Source: Candidatus Omnitrophota bacterium
GTDB lineage: Bacteria; Omnitrophota; Gorgyraeia; Zapsychrales; Zapsychraceae
Direction: 5' to 3'
Length of the DNA stretch: 11,195 bases
NCBI GenBank assembly: GCA_020430005.1
Contig: JAGQKQ010000043.1
Coordinates: 1 to 11,195, forward strand
The notes under the pieces are model-generated. The model searched no databases. It had not been told where the DNA came from and was given only the letters and a program-made list of their open reading frames with translations. This document shows, one piece after another, positions 6,760 through 11,195 of this stretch (the stretch's first letter is position 1; each line of letters opens with the position of its first letter). A program made the position numbers and the translations under genes.

Positions 6760-8898
6760 TTACTTCTTACATGAAAGTGCAATCCGGCCGCGTTTTTTAT
6801 CAATTTCCAACACGGTTACGGTCACTTTTTGATGCAAACGGACAACATCACGGGGATCTTTAACATATTTGTCGGAAAGTTGACTGACATGAACCAGACC
6901 ATCCTGATGAACACCAATGTCAACAAACACACCGAAAGCCGTTATATTTGTAATAACCCCCGGCAATTTCATACCGGGCTTTAAATCATCAATCGTATGG
7001 ATCCCTTCCTGGTATTGAAAAAGTTCGAAAGGTTCACGCGGATCGCGGCCGGGCTTGGATAATTCGGTCTGTATGTCCACTAATGTGGGCATCCCGATGT
7101 TTTCCGTGACGTATTTTTTTAAATCAATCTTTTGTTGTAGCGCTTCCTGCCGTGTCAACTCTTCAATGGAACAGGCTAAATCAGCCGCCATTTGTTCCAC
7201 CACAGGATAAGATTCCGGATGAACAGCGCTGGCATCCAGTGGATTTTTTCCACCGACAATCCGTAAAAATCCGGCGGCCTGCTCTATAGCTTTAGCACCG
7301 AGCCCCGCCACCTTTAGAAAATCTTTTCGCGATTTAAAACCATTGTGTTCTGTGCGATAGTCAATCATCGCCTGCGCCCGTGACGGCCCCAAACCGGAAA
7401 CATACGTCAACAATTGTTTACTGGCTGTATTGACTTCAACACCAACCTGATTAACGCATTGAATGACCACATCGTCCAGACTGTTTTTTAAAAGTTTCTG
7501 ATCCACATCGTGCTGATATTGCCCGACTCCGATGGATTTCGGTTCAATTTTAACCAGCTCCGCCAACGGGTCCATCAAACGACGACCGATGGAAATCGCG
7601 CCGCGCACCGTAACATCTTCATTGGGAAATTCATCACGCGCCACCTCCGACGCGGAATACACCGAAGCCCCGCTTTCCGAAACCATCACAACCCGAATCG
7701 CTTTATCCAGGTTCAAACCTTTAACAAACGCCTCCGTTTCTCGTGAGGCTGTTCCGTTGCCAATGGCAATATATTCAATCTTATACTTTTCACACAATGC
7801 CTGAATCAGTTCACCGGTCTTTTCAGTTTTCTCTTTACTGCCGATCAGATAAACGGTCTCATTAGCCACCAGCTGTCCGTGTTTATCCAAACAAACCACC
7901 TTGCATCCCGTCCGAAAACCGGGATCAATCGCCAGGATATTTTTCTGCCCCAAAGGCGGCGCCATCAATAACTGTTGTAAGTTGTCTTTGAAAATATCAA
8001 TCGCTTCCTGGTCCGCTTTCTTTTTATAGAAAAGTCGTGTCTCCGTTTCCAGAGAAACAGACAATAAACGTTTATAACTGTCGACGAGTGCCAATTCCAC
8101 CTGTTCGGCATCGGCCCCTTTACCCTTTAAAAATTGTTTACGTAAAATCGAGAGGGCAAGATCTTCCGGTGGAGCAATATGGACGGTCAAAATATTTTCT
8201 TTCTCGCCCCGCCGGGCCGCCAAAATACGATGTGATGGAGCTTTATCCACCGGCTGTGACCAATCAAAATAATCCTTAAACTTCGCTCCCTCTTCTTCTT
8301 TTCCTTTTAATATCTTTGACGAAATAATTCCTTTTCGTTGGTATAAGTCCCGCAGTCGTTCCCGTGTTTCAGCGTATTCATTAATCCATTCCGCGATAAT
8401 ATCCCTGGCTCCGCTTAAAGCATCTTCAACGGTTTCCACCCCGCTCTCGGCATTGATAAATTTTTTCGCTTCCTCAGCCGGATCAATTCCCTTCTGTTGG
8501 AAAATAAGATCTGCCAAAGGCTCCAGGCCTTTTTCGCGGGCCACAGTCGCCCGGGTCCGGCGTTTGGGTTTATAAGGAAGATACAGGTCTTCCAGCTTGG
8601 CCATGGTTTCGGCCTGTTTGACTTTTGCGCTTAATTCGGGGGTAAGCTTGCCTTGCTCCTCAATAGAGGCTAAAATCGCCGCTCTACGCTTCTCCAGCTC
8701 CTTTAATTGCAGGGCCCTGTCCCTGATTTCAATAATCTTGACTTCGTCCAGACTGCCGGTGGCCTCTTTCCGGTAACGGGCAATAAAGGGCACGGTTGCC
8801 CCGGAATCCAGCAATTTGAGAGTTCCCTCCACCTGATGGACAGAAAGCCCCAACTCAGCAGCGATTTTCTGGTCAAACAATTGTTCGAGGTTTTTCAT
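6760..8898 (-). CDS. tex: Tex-family RNA-binding transcription accessory protein
   Basis: Tex proteins bind nucleic acid, associate with RNA polymerase and affect transcription of some virulence and stress genes. The 712-residue product is near full family length. An N-terminal helical Tex domain (about 1-190) contains the conserved ATVPFIARYRKEATG. A YqgF-like RNase H-fold domain begins at ILAIDPGFRTG (321-331). Tandem helix-hairpin-helix motifs are seen around 495-550 (VSGLGPSRAQAMI, VAGLGAKAIEQAAGF). A C-terminal S1 RNA-binding domain (about 640-712) contains AFGVFVDIGVHQDGLVHVSQLS. The start ATG lacks a Shine-Dalgarno and follows a TATAAT by only five bases, suggesting a leaderless message. 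The gene stands alone on the - strand, divergent from the riboswitch-controlled gene, with a hairpin after its stop. Confidence 0.96.
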   Translation of the reverse strand: MKNLEQLFDQKIAAELGLSVHQVEGTLKLLDSGATVPFIARYRKEATGSLDEVKIIEIRDRALQLKELEKRRAAILASIEEQGKLTPELSAKVKQAETMAKLEDLYLPYKPKRRTRATVAREKGLEPLADLIFQQKGIDPAEEAKKFINAESGVETVEDALSGARDIIAEWINEYAETRERLRDLYQRKGIISSKILKGKEEEGAKFKDYFDWSQPVDKAPSHRILAARRGEKENILTVHIAPPEDLALSILRKQFLKGKGADAEQVELALVDSYKRLLSVSLETETRLFYKKKADQEAIDIFKDNLQQLLMAPPLGQKNILAIDPGFRTGCKVVCLDKHGQLVANETVYLIGSKEKTEKTGELIQALCEKYKIEYIAIGNGTASRETEAFVKGLNLDKAIRVVMVSESGASVYSASEVARDEFPNEDVTVRGAISIGRRLMDPLAELVKIEPKSIGVGQYQHDVDQKLLKNSLDDVVIQCVNQVGVEVNTASKQLLTYVSGLGPSRAQAMIDYRTEHNGFKSRKDFLKVAGLGAKAIEQAAGFLRIVGGKNPLDASAVHPESYPVVEQMAADLACSIEELTRQEALQQKIDLKKYVTENIGMPTLVDIQTELSKPGRDPREPFELFQYQEGIHTIDDLKPGMKLPGVITNITAFGVFVDIGVHQDGLVHVSQLSDKYVKDPRDVVRLHQKVTVTVLEIDKKRGRIALSCKK

Positions 8899-8903
8899 AA
8901 TCT

Positions 8904-8909
8904 ATTATA
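8904..8909 (-). promoter_or_regulatory. Candidate tex -10 element (leaderless transcript)
   Basis: A perfect TATAAT lies five bases upstream of the tex ATG. With normal -10 to start spacing, transcription would begin at or within one base of the start codon. No good TTGACA-like -35 is visible at 16-18 bp, so the element may rely on other contacts or be coincidental. The absence of a ribosome binding site before the ATG supports the idea. Confidence 0.45.
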
Positions 8910-8991
8910 TTTCAATGGGTTTTGCCTATTCTGCTTTAAAACACTCGGCCTGTACTGTTAAATACCATAATACAAATTCAGGATTTGTCCA

Positions 8992-9001
8992 CCAAATTTG
9001 G
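8992..9001. promoter_or_regulatory. Palindrome overlapping the riboswitch promoter -35
   Basis: CCAAATTTGG is a perfect 10-bp palindrome covering the first bases of the -35 hexamer TTGGCA. A second imperfect dyad, CAAAT (8973-8977) and ATTTG (8983-8987), lies just upstream. Placement over the -35 would suit a repressor operator, but short AT-rich palindromes arise by chance and no regulator gene is in view. Confidence 0.25.
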
Positions 9002-9027
9002 CATTTGTTCATATCATATGTTATACT
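8998..9027 (+). promoter_or_regulatory. Promoter of the GEMM riboswitch transcript
   Basis: TTGGCA (8998-9003) matches TTGACA at five of six positions, and TATACT (9022-9027) matches TATAAT at five of six. The spacer is 18 bp. The predicted start near 9034 leaves a leader of about 33 nt before the aptamer and about 260 nt before the downstream ATG. Confidence 0.75.
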
Positions 9028-9067
9028 CTCTATGTAATACATTAGATCTTTAAAAATATGAAGTAAA

Positions 9068-9220
9068 GGTAAACTGCTCGAAAGGGTAGGGCCTCTGTGA
9101 AGCGTCGAGAAATCGATGTTTTTCAGAGTTCTGCACGACTTTCAATCATTAAGGTCGGACAGAAACAAAGCCGTGAGCCTGTAATTTCACCGAAAGGTGA
9201 AATATGGCTGTCTGGTTGCC
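9068..9220 (+). promoter_or_regulatory. c-di-GMP-I (GEMM-I) riboswitch aptamer with a 72-nt insertion
   Basis: The landmarks of the GEMM-I class appear in order. The 5' strand GGUAA (9068-9072) pairs with UUGCC (9216-9220) to close the aptamer. Hairpin CUGCUC-GAAA-GGGUAG (9074-9089) carries the GAAA tetraloop, followed by GGC. CAAAGCC (9166-9172) holds the adenine that stacks on the ligand. A second long helix follows (9176-9209), with the CCU..UAA/UAUGG tetraloop receptor (UAUGG at 9203-9207) and an outer hairpin AUUUCACC-GAAA-GGUGAAAU (9184-9203). The GGUUGCCG end closes the fold. The base before the U of GGUAA (G9069) is G, as in c-di-GMP sensors; cGAMP sensors usually have A there. The aptamer is about 150 nt instead of 80-90 because two hairpins (9093-9128 and 9129-9164) are inserted between GGGC and CAAAGCC. 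A terminator and an exported-protein gene follow. The class assignment comes from motif memory, not a covariance search. Confidence 0.78.
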
Positions 9221-9236
9221 GTAACATTTTGTTACG
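9220..9236 (+). other. Hairpin at the aptamer 3' boundary
   Basis: CGTAAC (9220-9225) and GTTACG (9231-9236) form a perfect 6-bp stem with an ATTTT loop. Its first base is also the last base of the aptamer closing strand. It lies between aptamer and terminator and may be part of the switching region; outer GTTG (9215-9218) and CAAC (9244-9247) could extend it. Confidence 0.5.
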
Positions 9237-9243
9237 TTAAACA

Positions 9244-9295
9244 CAACTCCCTATCTTTCGAGGGATTTTTTTTTGCCTGCGAAAAAAGGGAGTTG
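9244..9295 (+). promoter_or_regulatory. Shine-Dalgarno and its 9-nt complement (second gate)
   Basis: CAACTCCCT (9244-9252) is a perfect complement of AGGGAGTTG (9287-9295), which contains the ribosome binding site GGGAG of the next gene (ATG at 9298). The same CTCCCT strand forms the left arm of the terminator, so terminator and SD-sequestering hairpins exclude each other. Transcripts that escape termination could thus be held untranslated. Confidence 0.6.
9248..9274 (+). terminator. Intrinsic terminator in the riboswitch leader
   Basis: TCCCT (9248-9252) pairs with AGGGA (9261-9265), and one further C-G pair closes a TTTC loop. Nine consecutive T residues follow (9266-9274). It lies upstream of the start codon of the 87-aa gene, so it is a conditional (attenuator) terminator rather than an end-of-gene one. 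It is the natural output of the riboswitch, although the competing antiterminator strand is not obvious. Confidence 0.8.
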
Positions 9296-9297
9296 AA

Positions 9298-9561
9298 ATG
9301 AAAAAACTAACATTAATCACCAGTTTGATGCTGATCTTCATGGTCTCCGTGTCCATCAACGCGATGGCCAGTGTCAGCGCCACAAAATCGTACCGGGTTT
9401 CGGTCACGATTCCTGAGATTGTCGGTGTAAATGTGTTACGTCCATCCGATAATCCGGAAGAGGCCAAACTCATCTCAGAAAAGTCTTTAAAGAATATTGA
9501 GTTTACGATTCTGGTAAGAAATTCCCAGCGATATCTTGTCAGAAATATCGTGGTACGTTAA
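9298..9561 (+). CDS. Small exported protein under GEMM riboswitch control (unrecognised)
   Basis: I do not recognise this 87-residue protein. It has a clear signal peptide: Met-Lys-Lys, a hydrophobic core, and a likely cleavage site after Ala-Met-Ala at residue 24. The mature part is about 63 residues and predicted mainly beta (KSYRVSVTIPEIVGVNV near its start, IEFTILVRN and YLVRNIVVR near its end). The overall feel is of a truncated immunoglobulin-like or pilin-like domain. It has no cysteines. Start ATG is preceded by GGGAG at 5 bp. Expression appears to be gated by the c-di-GMP-I riboswitch, a terminator and an SD-sequestering pair. The gene is convergent with the outer-membrane barrel gene, whose stop is 8 bp away. 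A role in adhesion or surface assembly is inferred only from this context. No terminator is seen after it. Confidence 0.75.
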   Translation: MKKLTLITSLMLIFMVSVSINAMASVSATKSYRVSVTIPEIVGVNVLRPSDNPEEAKLISEKSLKNIEFTILVRNSQRYLVRNIVVR

Positions 9562-9569
9562 ATCACGTC

Positions 9570-11195
9570 TTATCGTTTCCGCAGCGGGATATGGAATACG
9601 TAGGTTGTCCCTTCCGCTACTTCCACTTCATTCTTCAATTTCACGGCAGGTAAAAATTCTAAAGGTATTGTTCTAATTTTAATAGATATTGTATGTTTTC
9701 CGGGCTCTACTTTCTTGAAGAAATAGTCGCCTTCAAAACCGCTCATGGCCGCATCTTTACCATCAAGAACGATCTCCACTTGTCGTATAAATTCATCATC
9801 AGCATCGGGTTTGCCATTCTCATTCTTGTCATAGAAAACAACTCCGTAAATACCGGATTCCGTCGAAATACCGAAATTAACAATATTCATCTGGCGGGGT
9901 TCGATATTGACAACGGTCGCCGCCGGTGTTGTTAGAATCTGTTTTTGTTTTAATGAGGAAAGATCAACAGAAACGTTGATACGCTTCGCCCGAACTTTGA
10001 CATAATAAAGTCCGGCATCATCGGTTAAATATTCACGGTTACCGACTTCAATCTTGGCGCCGGGAACCCCTTCTTCCCCTTCGTCAAAGATCTTATTGTC
10101 GTTCTTGTCTTTAAACACGACCCCTTTAATAACTCCTTGAGGGTTCCAGCTAAACGGAAGTTCCCATGATGTGCGGGCCCCGCTGCGGATATCATATTCA
10201 TTAAAGGCAACGTTATCAATTCCCTCACTCCAGATATTGCGGAAACGCCCGTCAAGATACACCTCGAAGTCTTCCGTCGGCTGATAAGTAACTCCGACAC
10301 TGGCCTCCAGACTGTCTTCCCCGGCAAGAAAACTATTTAACCCTTCTGTTTTTTCTTCGTTACGATAACTGAAGCTGACATTTGTATGAATATCCTCTCC
10401 GATCCGCTTATTATAGGAGATCCCTGTGTTTAAAACGTTCGGCTGCAAAAGGTCTCCGGATTCTGTTTCCTGAACCCAGGAATATTCGTAATTCGTAAAA
10501 TAGCGCAGATTGGTCAGGATCGGCAGACTGAATCCCGTCGATAAAGAATAGCGCTCAAAGTCCGAGGTCGGGGCCAAGGCAACACGGTTACGCTGGAAAG
10601 CGCCTCCGATAAAGGTAGATAATTCTTTTTGTTCAGCCAGTTTAAAACTTCGTGTCAGGTTTGTCAGAACACGGAAACTTCGCCGTGATGAAAGATCTCC
10701 CGGTGTATAGACATAATAAACATTGGATCCCCAGCGTGTTCTGTCATTAACAGTGACATCAAACGCCGTGTTGAAATCATAGTTATAGGCCCCTTCGCGA
10801 TCCGGATTAGGCAGGACGCGGTTATGATAGACGTCCAGTGTAGAACTAAAGTTGTAAGTAGGCTGATTAAAGTTTAATTCAAAAAGTCCACCGATTTCTC
10901 CCCGGTTAGACGGACGATTCGCGATCGTCGTAAAATCTTTGTTGATATCCCGGAAACTCATATTAAACAGCAGGTTTTCAAAACGATGAGATGAATCAAT
11001 AACCGTGGCCAATTCGTCTTCGTCATACGCAAGTTCGGATTCAAGCAGCCATTTTTCCCAGCGATTTTCTGTTTGAATGGAATAGACATGATCTTTTAAA
11101 AACGCGCTTCTCTCTTCACCAAAACCGCGCGCAAAGTTAAAGGCATATTTATGATTTTCCTCGGGGAAAAGTTGAAGACGGGCCCCTTCAATATA
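9570..11195 (-). CDS. Outer-membrane beta-barrel protein with two SdrD-B-like domains, 5' end outside window
   Basis: The frame is open from the window edge to TAA at 9570-9572, giving 541 visible residues; the true start lies beyond 11195. Residues 1 to about 350 are a long series of alternating, aromatic-rich strands separated by polar turns, typical of a large outer-membrane barrel (for example YFTNYEYSWVQE, NVSFSYRNEE, VYLDGRFRNIW). Two C-terminal domains of SdrD-B / carboxypeptidase-regulatory type follow (about 354-445 and 447-541). Each begins with IKGVVFKDKN or IYGVVFYDKN and has a calcium-loop-like acidic run (DKNDNKIFDEGE, DKNENGKPDADDE). Barrel plus such beta-sandwich domains resembles usher-like outer-membrane proteins, but no usher plug or chaperone gene is visible. 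It ends 8 bp from the convergent small exported protein gene; a functional link is possible but not shown. Confidence 0.8.
   Translation of the reverse strand, partial: YIEGARLQLFPEENHKYAFNFARGFGEERSAFLKDHVYSIQTENRWEKWLLESELAYDEDELATVIDSSHRFENLLFNMSFRDINKDFTTIANRPSNRGEIGGLFELNFNQPTYNFSSTLDVYHNRVLPNPDREGAYNYDFNTAFDVTVNDRTRWGSNVYYVYTPGDLSSRRSFRVLTNLTRSFKLAEQKELSTFIGGAFQRNRVALAPTSDFERYSLSTGFSLPILTNLRYFTNYEYSWVQETESGDLLQPNVLNTGISYNKRIGEDIHTNVSFSYRNEEKTEGLNSFLAGEDSLEASVGVTYQPTEDFEVYLDGRFRNIWSEGIDNVAFNEYDIRSGARTSWELPFSWNPQGVIKGVVFKDKNDNKIFDEGEEGVPGAKIEVGNREYLTDDAGLYYVKVRAKRINVSVDLSSLKQKQILTTPAATVVNIEPRQMNIVNFGISTESGIYGVVFYDKNENGKPDADDEFIRQVEIVLDGKDAAMSGFEGDYFFKKVEPGKHTISIKIRTIPLEFLPAVKLKNEVEVAEGTTYVFHIPLRKR

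Noticed and set aside
9068..9072. Aptamer as a 3',3'-cGAMP (GEMM-Ib) sensor
   Set aside because: The discriminating base is G rather than A, which favours c-di-GMP; not tested experimentally.
9034..9275. Leader RNA as a stand-alone ncRNA such as 6S, SRP RNA or RNase P RNA
   Set aside because: None of the diagnostic motifs of those RNAs is present, while GEMM core motifs occur in the right order upstream of a gene.
9237..9473. Reading frame on the - strand opposite the small exported protein (78 codons)
   Set aside because: It runs across the terminator and signal-peptide region in the antisense direction and has no motif; treated as a shadow frame.

Overview
The window looks like a piece of a Gram-negative (double-membrane) bacterial chromosome. 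Two of its products are predicted to sit in the cell envelope: an MscS-type channel with a signal peptide and a large outer-membrane beta-barrel protein. Core genes (recR, dnaX, tex, a tRNA) are of ordinary bacterial type. Proteins of this style occur in uncultivated lineages such as Omnitrophota, but that placement is a guess; no marker here fixes the phylum.

Left end (1-1944): the edge of an AT-rich integrated element. A large serine recombinase is encoded on the + strand, and its last 13 codons lie exactly antisense to the 3' part of a tRNA-Asn(GTT) gene. The element most likely integrated at, or immediately beside, the tRNA 3' end. The tRNA (- strand) has its own near-consensus promoter and a hairpin/T-tract terminator, and that terminator lies inside the recombinase reading frame.

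Middle (2049-6425): a - strand run reading mscS-like channel, TIGR01777-type sugar-epimerase-like protein, dnaX, recR. The first three are 12-15 bp apart and look like one operon driven by a TTGACA-17-TAACAT promoter upstream of mscS. The ybaB gene commonly found between dnaX and recR is absent. In its place is a short AT-rich spacer flanked by degenerate ACGAGCAACGAG-type repeats. DnaX has lost most of its zinc-binding cysteines.

Intergenic 6426-6759 holds an inverted-repeat element built from two GTCATTCCCGC-type hairpins, a 60-bp two-tier palindrome and a further hairpin. Next comes tex (- strand), possibly transcribed as a leaderless message.

Right end (8992-11195): the most interesting part. 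A + strand promoter leads into an RNA that matches the c-di-GMP-I (GEMM) riboswitch core: GAAA-capped first hairpin, CAAAGCC segment, UAUGG tetraloop receptor and GGUUGCCG end. It carries a 72-nt insertion of two extra hairpins in the ligand-binding linker. After the aptamer come an intrinsic terminator and a perfect 9-nt complement to the Shine-Dalgarno of the next gene. This switch appears to control an 87-aa exported protein. That protein is convergent with, and 8 bp from, the end of a partial outer-membrane barrel protein carrying two SdrD-B-like calcium-binding-type domains. The arrangement suggests a c-di-GMP-controlled surface or adhesion function.
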